This document shows, piece by piece, positions 51,071 to 58,189 of a stretch of 64,000 nucleotides of DNA. The notes below the pieces were generated by a model. The model saw nothing but the letters and a program-made list of their open reading frames with translations, was not told the origin of the DNA and ran no database searches. A program made the position numbers and the translations under genes. This DNA comes from Longispora fulva. GTDB taxonomy: Bacteria > Actinomycetota > Actinomycetes > Mycobacteriales > Micromonosporaceae. The stretch spans positions 4,278,001 through 4,342,000 of the forward strand of contig NZ_JADOUF010000001.1 in the NCBI RefSeq assembly GCF_015751905.1. The letters run 5' to 3'. The first letter of the stretch is position 1. Every line of letters begins with the position of its first letter.

Positions 51071-52345
51071 ATGGATTTCGTGCTTCCCCCGCCGACCGGG
51101 CCGCATCCGGTGGGCGTGACCGACGTGCACCTCACCGACCACGGCCGCCGGGACCCGTGGCTGGCCGACGGTCCCCGCGAGCTGATGGTCAGCGTCTGGT
51201 ACCCGGCCCGGGACGTCACCGGGTCGCCCCGGGCGCCCTGGCTGCCGGCCGGCGCGGCGGAACCCTTCGACGCGCTCGTGGGGGCGGAGGGTGGTGTGCC
51301 CGCGGGTACCGTGGCATGGGTTTCGCCCACCGCCGGCCATCTCGACGCTCCCGCCCGCCCGGCCGGCCCGGTCGTGCTGTTCTCCCCCGGGCTCGGGATG
51401 GGGCGCGGCACGACGACCACGCTGGTGTCCGACCTGGCCAGCCACGGCTACACGGTCGTGACCGTCGACCATCCCGGGGAGGGTTCGCCGGTGCGGTTCC
51501 CGGACGGTCGGGTGCGGGTCGACGGGACGCTCACGGCCGAGGTGGCGTCGGACCAGGAACGGATGGCCGACCACATCGGGCGGGCCCTCGACGCCCGGAT
51601 CGCCGACACGGCGTTCGTCCTGGACACGCTGGAGCGCACCGGACTCGCCCCGGACCGGTCGACTCCGGACCCACGGGGCGGCGTCGGAATCGACCGGGGC
51701 GCGGGAGGCGGTCCGGCGTTCGGTGCGGGGGCCCGGTTCGCGGTCGGCATGTTCGGGCACTCGCTGGGCGGGACCACGGCGTGCGAGGCGGTGGCCCTGG
51801 ATCCCCGGATCGTGGCCGGGGCCAATCTGGACGGTCCGCTCGGCGCGTCGCCGACGAACCCGATGCCGGCGGAGCATGTCGACCTGCACGGGCACGACCG
51901 GCCGTTCCTGGTGCTCGGGGCGTCGCTGTCCCGGTCGGACGGCGCGGGCGGGTTCCGGACCCGCAGCCACGCCCCGGGCTGCGATCCGGGGTGGGCGGAC
52001 TTCTGGTCCCGGCATCGCGGCTGGAAGCGGGATCTGACGCTGGTCGGCGCGGCGCACCACGGCTTCACCGACTTCCAGTCGATCTATCCGCAGCTCGCCG
52101 GTCCGCTGGGCCTGGCCGGGCCCGGCTACGAGCGGGTCGCCGGGACGGTCGACCCCGGCCGGGCCGTGGCGGCCCAACGCGCGTGCCTGCTGGCCTTCTT
52201 CGACCGGTTCCTCCGCCCCGCGCCGGCCGCCAGCCTGCAGGCCCCGGACGCGAGGCCAGGGTCCCCGGTCACCGGGCCGAACGGACCGGAGGGCCTCCTC
52301 GACGGCGCCACCACCGGATGGCCGGAGCTCATCCCAGTGCCGTGA
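51071..52345 (+). CDS. Alpha/beta hydrolase, PAF-acetylhydrolase-like
   Basis: The 424-residue protein has PRELMVSVWYPARD, the oxyanion strand VVLFSPGLGMGRG, nucleophile Ser in FGHSLGGTTACEA, DGPLGASPTN, and AHHGFTDFQ with the His, a pattern of platelet-activating-factor acetylhydrolase and related esterases. No signal peptide is seen (start MDFVLPPPTGPHPVG), so it is probably cytosolic. A Gly/Pro-rich insert (about residues 200-220) and a 40-residue Pro-rich tail are additions. GGAGAG lies six bases before the ATG. Confidence 0.85.
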   Translation: MDFVLPPPTGPHPVGVTDVHLTDHGRRDPWLADGPRELMVSVWYPARDVTGSPRAPWLPAGAAEPFDALVGAEGGVPAGTVAWVSPTAGHLDAPARPAGPVVLFSPGLGMGRGTTTTLVSDLASHGYTVVTVDHPGEGSPVRFPDGRVRVDGTLTAEVASDQERMADHIGRALDARIADTAFVLDTLERTGLAPDRSTPDPRGGVGIDRGAGGGPAFGAGARFAVGMFGHSLGGTTACEAVALDPRIVAGANLDGPLGASPTNPMPAEHVDLHGHDRPFLVLGASLSRSDGAGGFRTRSHAPGCDPGWADFWSRHRGWKRDLTLVGAAHHGFTDFQSIYPQLAGPLGLAGPGYERVAGTVDPGRAVAAQRACLLAFFDRFLRPAPAASLQAPDARPGSPVTGPNGPEGLLDGATTGWPELIPVP

Positions 52346-52376
52346 CCCGGCCCGCCGCGACTCCTACAGTGGACTG

Positions 52377-52895
52377 ATGACATGGACGATCCGGGCCGGC
52401 GGACCGGCCGACGTTCCCGCCGTGCTGGCCCTGCTGGACGCCGCCGGCGAGTGGCTGGTCTCCCGGGGCCGCACCGGCCAGTGGGGCACCGCCCGCCAGT
52501 CCACCAGCCCCCGACGCCTCCGCCAGGCCGAGAGCTGGGGCCGGGACGGCGGGCTGTGGCTGATCGAGCTCGACGGGGTGCCCCTCGGCGCGTTGGTGCT
52601 CGGCGAGGTGCCGGCGCAGCTGCCCCCGGCCACCGTCCCGGAGGTGTACGTGCTGCTGCTCGTGACCAGCCGCGAGCACGCCGGGCTCGGGATCGGCGCG
52701 CGTCTCCTGGACCACGCGGCCGGCCTCGCGGCGGAACGGGGCGCGACCCGGCTCCGGCTGGACTGCTACGGCGGCGACGACCGCGCCCTGGTCGGCTATT
52801 ACGAGCGCCAGGGCTTCACGCCGGCGGAGCTGGTGGAGTTCCCGCTGCCGACGGGCGTGCTGTGGCCGTGCCAGGTCCTGGTCCGGGAGCTGTAG
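52377..52895 (+). CDS. GNAT-family N-acetyltransferase
   Basis: The 172-residue protein follows the GNAT pattern: WTIRAGGPADVPAVLALLDA, VYVLLLVTSREHAGLGIGARL with the acetyl-CoA loop HAGLGIGA, and LDCYGGDDRALVGYYERQGF. The N-terminal WLVSRGRTGQWG is typical of actinobacterial stand-alone members. Substrate unknown. It starts 31 bp after the hydrolase gene on the same strand, and its end is 6 bp from the convergent DUF1992 gene. Confidence 0.88.
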   Translation: MTWTIRAGGPADVPAVLALLDAAGEWLVSRGRTGQWGTARQSTSPRRLRQAESWGRDGGLWLIELDGVPLGALVLGEVPAQLPPATVPEVYVLLLVTSREHAGLGIGARLLDHAAGLAAERGATRLRLDCYGGDDRALVGYYERQGFTPAELVEFPLPTGVLWPCQVLVREL

Positions 52896-52901
52896 GGGTC
52901 G

Positions 52902-53288
52902 TCAGGCCGCGCGGGCCGCACGCCAGCGGGCCACGACCTCGTCCTCGTCGAGGGTGTGCACCACGATCGGGGGGCCTTCCACCGCGCCCCGGCGCACGTC
53001 GAGGATCCGGGCGTTGAGGTCGGCAACGATGCCGCGCACGGCCCGTTCCGAGTGCTCCTTCACCAGGGTGTCCATGATGTCCTCGGCCTCCTTGCGCAGG
53101 GCCAGCGCCGGCGGGCCGACGAAGGTCAGCTTCTCCCGGCGCATGTACTCCCGGACCCACCAGTTCTCGTCGTAGTGGGTGCCGAGGTTCGGGATCGGCT
53201 TGCCGGCACCGGGCAGGTTCGCGAACTCGCCGCGCTCCTCCGCCTCACGGATCTGCTGGTCGACGCGCATCTCGTGCCTGTCGGGCAT
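52902..53288 (-). CDS. DUF1992 (DnaJ-C28-like) protein
   Basis: The 128-residue protein contains the DUF1992 signature QQIREAEERGEFANLPGAGK followed by PIPNL, also found in animal DNAJC28. The J domain is absent. The family's function is unknown; a chaperone-related or trafficking role has been suggested for eukaryotic members. The rest is helical and charged. The start is preceded by GGAGGTGGTGACCC. Confidence 0.9.
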   Translation of the reverse strand: MPDRHEMRVDQQIREAEERGEFANLPGAGKPIPNLGTHYDENWWVREYMRREKLTFVGPPALALRKEAEDIMDTLVKEHSERAVRGIVADLNARILDVRRGAVEGPPIVVHTLDEDEVVARWRAARAA

Positions 53289-53408
53289 GGGTCACCACCT
53301 CCGTCGGGTACCCCCGATTCTATGCGAAGTCCTCAGATCGCACCGTCCCGGATGATCTCCACCGGATCGCAGGCGCGCGCCACCGGTGGAGGGAAGGGTC
53401 CGCGGCCT

Positions 53409-53441
53409 CCGCCACCGGCCGGAGCGCGAGGCCGGTGGCGG
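53409..53441 (-). terminator. Hairpin after SnoaL-like gene
   Basis: CCGCCACCGGCC and GGCCGGTGGCGG form a 12-bp perfect stem with a 9-nt loop, 12 bp past the end of the minus-strand SnoaL-like gene. Confidence 0.7.
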
Positions 53442-53452
53442 TCGGCGGATCG

Positions 53453-53812
53453 CTAGGCGGTGGCCGCCCGCAGGTCGTAGGTGTCGAAGGCGACCATGGA
53501 CTCGATCACCCGGTCGTCGCGGAGGATCATCCGGTCGATGCCCTCCCATGTGGCGGGCCGGCCGCCGACGGTGGCGCTCGCCTGCCAACTGATGAAGCAC
53601 AGGTCGCCGTTGAACGCGTGTCCGGTGACCCGCAGGACCAGGTCCGGGAACCGCTGGAGCATGCCGGCGATCCGCGCCTCCCAGACGGGCAGCCCGCGCA
53701 GTGGCTCGTCGACGGCCGGCCAGTTCATGACGATGTCGGGGTGCGCGATCGTGTGCACGCCGGCCGGGTCCGGCTTGGCCCAGAAGTCGGACCAGCGCTG
53801 TACGAAGTCCAT
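53453..53812 (-). CDS. SnoaL-like (NTF2-fold) protein
   Basis: The 119-residue protein starts MDFVQRWSDFWAKPDPAGVH and shows the alpha+beta cone pattern of the SnoaL/NTF2 superfamily (ARIAGMLQRFPDLVLRVTGH, FISWQASATVGGRP, IDRMILRDDRVIESMVAFD). Members are small-molecule isomerases, cyclases or carriers. GGGAA before the ATG fits; the open frame upstream runs into the TetR operators. It is divergent from the tetR gene and probably repressed by it. Confidence 0.85.
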   Translation of the reverse strand: MDFVQRWSDFWAKPDPAGVHTIAHPDIVMNWPAVDEPLRGLPVWEARIAGMLQRFPDLVLRVTGHAFNGDLCFISWQASATVGGRPATWEGIDRMILRDDRVIESMVAFDTYDLRAATA

Positions 53813-53828
53813 CGGATTCCCACTTCCA

Positions 53829-53878
53829 TACTTGAGGTACGTACTTGCAGTACGGAAACTACATACCCATAGTATGTA
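53829..53878. promoter_or_regulatory. Clustered TetR operators
   Basis: The 83-bp divergent region is AT-rich and holds a tandem 13-bp repeat TACTTG(AG/CA)GTACG (53829-53841, 53842-53854), a perfect palindrome CGTACT-TGC-AGTACG (53840-53854), and a second palindrome TACATAC-CCATA-GTATGTA (53860-53878). They are likely sites for the adjacent TetR protein. Confidence 0.7.
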
Positions 53879-53895
53879 AGTCAAGAGGGGGTGCC

Positions 53896-54486
53896 ATGAG
53901 TCGACGAACGCAGGCCGACCGGACCGGCGAGACCACCACCGGGCTGCTCGACGCCGCCGCCGCGCTGTTCGGCCGTGACGGTTACGCCGCCACCTCGATC
54001 GACGAGATCGCCCGGGTCGCCGGCGTCACCAAGGGCGCGGTCTACCACCACTTCGAGGGCAAGCCGGGGCTGTTCCGCGCCGTGTTCGTCCGCCAGGAGC
54101 AGCTGCTGGCCGACGCGCTGGCCGGGGCGGCGGCCGACGCGCCGGACGCGTGGGCCGCGGTGCGGGCCGGCTGCCGGGCGTTCCTCCGCGCGAGCCTGGA
54201 CCCGGTGGTCCGCCAGGTGATCGTGCTCGACGGCCCGGCCGTGCTCGGCTGGGAGACCGTCCGCGACCTCGAACGCGAGCACACCCTGGCCATGATGCGC
54301 CGGGGCATCGCCGCGGCGGCCGACGCCGGGCTGGTGCGGCCGGGCGACCCGGAGACCCGGACCCACCTGCTGCTCGGCGCGCTGTGCGAGGCGGCGCTGC
54401 TGATCGCCCGCTCCCCCGATCCGGCGGCCACCCTGGCCACAGTGGACACAGAGGTCGAAACCCTTCTCGACGGGTACGCCACGTGA
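53896..54486 (+). CDS. TetR-family repressor
   Basis: The 196-residue protein has the TetR N-terminal HTH (TTTGLLDAAAALFGRDGYAA, SIDEIARVAGVTKGAVYHHF) and an all-helical ligand domain. GAGGGGG lies before the ATG. It likely represses itself, the downstream AAC(2') gene and the divergent SnoaL-like gene through the operators at 53829-53878. Its stop overlaps the acetyltransferase GTG (GTGA), so the two proteins are made together. The ligand is unknown. Confidence 0.93.
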   Translation: MSRRTQADRTGETTTGLLDAAAALFGRDGYAATSIDEIARVAGVTKGAVYHHFEGKPGLFRAVFVRQEQLLADALAGAAADAPDAWAAVRAGCRAFLRASLDPVVRQVIVLDGPAVLGWETVRDLEREHTLAMMRRGIAAAADAGLVRPGDPETRTHLLLGALCEAALLIARSPDPAATLATVDTEVETLLDGYAT

Positions 54487-55013
54487 GCCGCCTCGTCACC
54501 GCGCACACCGCGGACCTGGACACCGACACGCTGGGCGCGGCCCGGGCGCTGCTCTATGACGTGTTCGACGACATGACCGAGCACGACTGGGAACACTCGC
54601 TCGGCGGCGTGCACGCCATCGTGTGGGAGGGCGACGCCGTGATCGGGCACGCCGCGGTCATCCAGCGCCGGATCCTGCACGGCGGCCGGGCCCTGCGCGC
54701 CGGCTACGTCGAGGGCGTCGCCGTCCGCGCCGACCACCGGGGACGCGGCCACGGCGCCACCATGATGACGGCGCTGGAACGCGTGGTCCGGTCCGCGTAC
54801 GACCTGGGCGCGCTCGGCGCCACCGACGAGGGTGCCACCTTCTACGCGGCGCGCGGCTGGCACCTGTGGCGCGGCCCGACATCGGCGCTCACCCCGACGG
54901 GCGTGACCGCCACCCCCGACGCCGACGACTGTGTGTACGTCCTCCCCGGCGGAGTCCCGCTGGACCTGGACGCGGCCCTGACCTGCGACTGGCGCGACGG
55001 CGACGTCTGGTAG
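54483..55013 (+). CDS. aac(2')-I: Aminoglycoside 2'-N-acetyltransferase AAC(2')-I-like
   Basis: The 176-residue protein is closely similar in pattern to mycobacterial AAC(2')-Ic: RLVTAHTADLDTDTLGAARA, DWEHSLGGVHAIVWEGDAVI, GHAAVIQRRILHGGRALRAG, YVEGVAVRADHRGRGHG (acetyl-CoA loop), FYAARGWHLWRGPTSALTPT, and the C-terminal CDWRDGDVW. The family acetylates the 2'-amine of aminoglycosides; in mycobacteria the natural role is uncertain and cell-wall acetylation has been proposed. Start GTG overlaps tetR. There is no sign of recent transfer: GC bias matches the surroundings and no mobile genes are near. Confidence 0.88.
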   Translation: MSRLVTAHTADLDTDTLGAARALLYDVFDDMTEHDWEHSLGGVHAIVWEGDAVIGHAAVIQRRILHGGRALRAGYVEGVAVRADHRGRGHGATMMTALERVVRSAYDLGALGATDEGATFYAARGWHLWRGPTSALTPTGVTATPDADDCVYVLPGGVPLDLDAALTCDWRDGDVW

Positions 55014-55039
55014 CCGCCGGCCGGTGAGACGCTGTCTGG

Positions 55040-56131
55040 TCAGGGGCGGGTGATCTCCGGGTGCGCGGCGATGATCGCGTCCGCCGTCTCCGCCAGCCGG
55101 GGCAGATAGGCCAGCACCTCGGCCGTCCGTCGCGCGAGGTCGGCCCCGGTCGCCACTCCGAGGTCCGCCGTCAGCTCCCCGAACGCCGGGGCCAGCCGCT
55201 CCCCCAGTTCGGGCGCGTCGGCGGCGAGGATCGCGTGGCACCGGGCGAAGGTGGCCGCCGTCCAGAACACCGTCTCGCGGTGCAGCCCCCGGTCGATCAG
55301 CGTCCGGCTGGCGTCGATCGCGATCGGCCGCGCCGCCGGGGTGATGTCGGAGCTGAACGGGAACCGGGTGCGCGCGACGGCCGCCGCCGCGTCGAACGTG
55401 TCGGCGAGGGCATCGAGGTGCCGCCGGGCCGTGGCCGCGGTCATCGTGGCGCAGCCGAGCAGTTCCAGCAGCTCCGGGTACCCGTCGGAGAGGCCGTAGT
55501 CGGCCAGCACGCCCCGGACGGCCAGGTGGCGCAGCCGGACCGTCGGGTTGCGCAGCGCGGCGACGAGCAGGACGTGCGCCGTGCACGCCGTGGGGAACAG
55601 CCAGCCGGTGACCCGCGCGTGCCAGGGGGCTGCCGGGTCCTGGCGCCGCAGGCTCTCGGCGACCGCGACGTCGGCGCACCGGCGGCGGACCCAGTCCTCC
55701 CGGGCGAACTCGACGGCCACCCGGCGGTGCAGGGCGCGCAGGTGGCCGGTCGGGTCGGCGATCACGGTGTCGGTCCGGAACGGGCCGGCCAGGTGGTAGC
55801 GCCCCAGCACCTGCTCGGGCGTCGCCAGGCCCGCTGCCGGCAACGGGCTGATCTCCAGGAGGGCGCCGTGGTACTCGAACTTGCCCACCTTCGCGCCCGG
55901 CTCCTCGACGACGAGGAACACGTCCACATCGGACCCGGCGGGGACCGGCGCGTCGTCGGGCAGCGCGACGGTGGAGCCGCCGAAGTAGGCGCCCAGGAAG
56001 CCGGGTTCCGGCGCGGCGTGCCGGGTCACCCAGTCGACGGCCGCGGCCCGCGCGGCCCCCGCCGTCATCGGACCCGTCCGCGCGCCGGGTTCGGAGCCGG
56101 TCGGCGCGCCCCGGTCGGGGGTGGGGGTCAC
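55040..56131 (-). CDS. Nucleotidyltransferase-fold protein
   Basis: The 363-residue protein has FGGSTVALPDDAPVPAGSDV followed by DVFLVVE, a pol-beta/MNT-type GGS...DxD active site, then an all-helical C-terminal half (about 130-363). It could transfer a nucleotide to a small molecule, drug or protein. The GTG at 56131 overlaps the LysR stop as GTGA and gives the start; a Met 21 residues later (MTAGAARAAAVDW) is an alternative. It is transcribed with the LysR gene. I do not recognise a named family. Confidence 0.7.
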   Translation of the reverse strand: MTPTPDRGAPTGSEPGARTGPMTAGAARAAAVDWVTRHAAPEPGFLGAYFGGSTVALPDDAPVPAGSDVDVFLVVEEPGAKVGKFEYHGALLEISPLPAAGLATPEQVLGRYHLAGPFRTDTVIADPTGHLRALHRRVAVEFAREDWVRRRCADVAVAESLRRQDPAAPWHARVTGWLFPTACTAHVLLVAALRNPTVRLRHLAVRGVLADYGLSDGYPELLELLGCATMTAATARRHLDALADTFDAAAAVARTRFPFSSDITPAARPIAIDASRTLIDRGLHRETVFWTAATFARCHAILAADAPELGERLAPAFGELTADLGVATGADLARRTAEVLAYLPRLAETADAIIAAHPEITRP

Positions 56132-57021
56132 GGGGTGCCGGCCAGGGTCGTGCGGGCCGCGGCCGCGAGGTAGGTCAGGAGGGACGCCGTGGCCGGCGGG
56201 TCCGGGGGCGTGCCGTGCACGGCGGCGGTGACCAGCCGCGCGTCGCCCGGCAGCCGCTCGATCCGCACCCGGGGGTCGCGGTGCGCCGCCAGGGCCAGGC
56301 CCGGCAGGGTCGCGACGCCCAGACCCGCGGCGACGAGGGCCTGCACGGCCACGTAGTCGTCCGTGGTGAACGCCAGGTCCGGGTGGAAGCCGGCGTCCGC
56401 GCAGGAGCGCACCAGGTGACCCCGGCACCGTTCGCAGCCGGCGATCCACCGCGACCCGGCGTGGTCGGCGAGCCGGTCGCCGGGCACGTCCGCCGGGGCC
56501 ACGAGATAGAGGGGCTCGCTGAGCAGGGCGGTCTGCCGCAGGCCGTCGTCCTCCGAGGAGGAGATCCCCGGGTACCCGAAAAGGAGCGCCACCTCCACCT
56601 CCCCCGCCCGCAGCAGCCGCACCGCCTCGGGCGGCTCCGCCTCGGCGAACCGCAGCTCGACCTCGGGGTGCTCGGCCCGGAACGCCGCGGCGGCCCGCGG
56701 CACGAACGTGCCCAGCGCCGACGGGAACGCCGCGAGCCGGACCCGCCCGGCGCGCAGCCCGGAGTACGCGGCCAGTTCCGCCTCCGCCGCGTCCAGCCGG
56801 CCGAGGATCTCCTCGCCCCGCTCGGCGAGCATCCGGCCGGCGTCGGTGAGCCGCACGCCCCGGCCGACCCGCTGGACGAGCTGGCTGCCGGTCTCCGCCT
56901 CGAGCCGGGCGAGGTGGTGGCTGACGGAGGGCTGGGCGTAGCCGAGCTCGCGGGCGGCGGCGGTGACCGAACCGTGCCGGGCGACGGCGGCGAGGACCCG
57001 CAGGCGGGTGACGTCGAGCAT
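56128..57021 (-). CDS. LysR-family transcriptional regulator
   Basis: The 297-residue protein is a standard LysR regulator: LDVTRLRVLAAVARHGSVTA, AARELGYAQPSVSHHLARLE, then the effector domain (ALLSEPLYLVAPADVPGDRL). It is divergent from the dehydratase-like gene across an 84-bp region with two inverted repeats. It overlaps the nucleotidyltransferase gene by 4 bp. It probably controls the dehydratase-like gene and itself. Confidence 0.92.
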   Translation of the reverse strand: MLDVTRLRVLAAVARHGSVTAAARELGYAQPSVSHHLARLEAETGSQLVQRVGRGVRLTDAGRMLAERGEEILGRLDAAEAELAAYSGLRAGRVRLAAFPSALGTFVPRAAAAFRAEHPEVELRFAEAEPPEAVRLLRAGEVEVALLFGYPGISSSEDDGLRQTALLSEPLYLVAPADVPGDRLADHAGSRWIAGCERCRGHLVRSCADAGFHPDLAFTTDDYVAVQALVAAGLGVATLPGLALAAHRDPRVRIERLPGDARLVTAAVHGTPPDPPATASLLTYLAAAARTTLAGTP

Positions 57022-57032
57022 CGCCCCAAACT

Positions 57033-57068
57033 ATCAATGAGATTGATGGGTTGCCACTCCAACTGGCA
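57033..57068. promoter_or_regulatory. LysR-type inverted repeats
   Basis: ATCAAT-GAG-ATTGAT (57033-57047) is a perfect 15-bp palindrome of the T-N11-A type. TGCCA-N7-TGGCA (57052-57068) is a second inverted repeat 5 bp away. The pair fits the recognition and activation sites of LysR regulators. Confidence 0.7.
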
Positions 57069-57105
57069 TTGGACTGATGTGTCGGTGCGGCCGCACTCTG
57101 GGGAC

Positions 57106-58062
57106 ATGGAAGCAGCACCCACCTTCGCCGACGTCCTCGCCGCCCGGGAAGTCCTGGTCAGACACCTGCCAGCCACCCCGATGTGGGCCTATCCGGCCCT
57201 CGACGCCGCCCTCGGCGCGACCGTGTACGTCAAGCACGAGAACGTCCAACCGGTCGGCGCGTTCAAGGTCCGCGGCGGGCTGACCCTGCTCGCCGGGCTG
57301 ACCCCAGACCAGCGCGCCCGGGGGGTGGTCACCTACTCGACCGGCAACCACGCCCAGTCGATCGCGTACGCCAGCACCGCACACGCCGCGCCGTGCACGG
57401 TCGTGATGCCGGCGGCGGCGAACGAGGCCAAGGTCCGCGCCGTCCGGTCGCTCGGCGCGACCGTCGTCCTGCACGGCGCCGACATCTCCGACGCCCAGGC
57501 GCGCGCCGAGGAGCTGGCCGCCGCCGGGGGCGGGCTGCTGGTCAGCCCCGGGGACACCCCGGCCCTGCTGTCGGGGGTCGGCACGGCGTTCCTGGAGATC
57601 TTCGAGGCCGTGCCGGACCTCGACGCCGTCCTGGTACCGGTGGGCAGCGGCACCGGCGCGGCAGCCGCCTGCGTGGTGGCCGCGGAGCTCGCCCCGCGCT
57701 GCCGGGTGATCGCCGTGCAGTCCGCGGCGTCGCCGGCCGGGCACGACTCGTGGCGGGAGGGCCGCTGCGTGCGCCGGCCCAACCGGACGGTGGTGGACGG
57801 GCTGGCGACGGGGCGCGGGTTCACGCTGCCGCAGTACCTGATGCGGGAGCTCGCGGACTTCCACCTGGTCACCGACGCGCAGATCGCCGCGGCGGCCCGG
57901 CTGCTGGCCAGTCACGCGCACACCCTCGCCGAGGGGGCGGGGGCCGCGGCGCTGGCGGCCGTGCTGGCCCGGCCGGCGGAGTTCGCCGGTCTGCGGGTGG
58001 CCGTGGTGTGTTCGGGCGGCAACGCCTCGCCGGCGGAGGTCGCCGCGCTCGCCGGAAGCTGA
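57106..58062 (+). CDS. Threonine/serine dehydratase-like PLP enzyme
   Basis: The 318-residue fold type II PLP protein has the Schiff-base Lys54 in PVGAFKVRGGL, the substrate loop STGNHAQSIAYA, and the phosphate loop GSGTGAAAACVVA. It resembles catabolic threonine dehydratases and aspartate/serine racemases; the C-terminal ACT domain of biosynthetic IlvA is missing. It is under a divergent LysR regulator, so inducible amino-acid degradation is likely. The ATG at 57106 lies 85 bp from the LysR start. Confidence 0.88.
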   Translation: MEAAPTFADVLAAREVLVRHLPATPMWAYPALDAALGATVYVKHENVQPVGAFKVRGGLTLLAGLTPDQRARGVVTYSTGNHAQSIAYASTAHAAPCTVVMPAAANEAKVRAVRSLGATVVLHGADISDAQARAEELAAAGGGLLVSPGDTPALLSGVGTAFLEIFEAVPDLDAVLVPVGSGTGAAAACVVAAELAPRCRVIAVQSAASPAGHDSWREGRCVRRPNRTVVDGLATGRGFTLPQYLMRELADFHLVTDAQIAAAARLLASHAHTLAEGAGAAALAAVLARPAEFAGLRVAVVCSGGNASPAEVAALAGS

Positions 58063-58189
58063 GACCGCCTCCCCCGACGTGATGTGGCTCTCTTATGGCC
58101 CGAGTGTCCCGCTCCCGACGCTTCGGGCCCCGCAGCGCTCGCCCCGGCTGGTTACCATCACTACGCTCCCCGAGAACGAAAGAGGCACG

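Noticed and set aside
48455-52177. 1240-codon minus-strand ORF
   Set aside because: Antisense to lon and the hydrolase gene; no domain and atypical composition.
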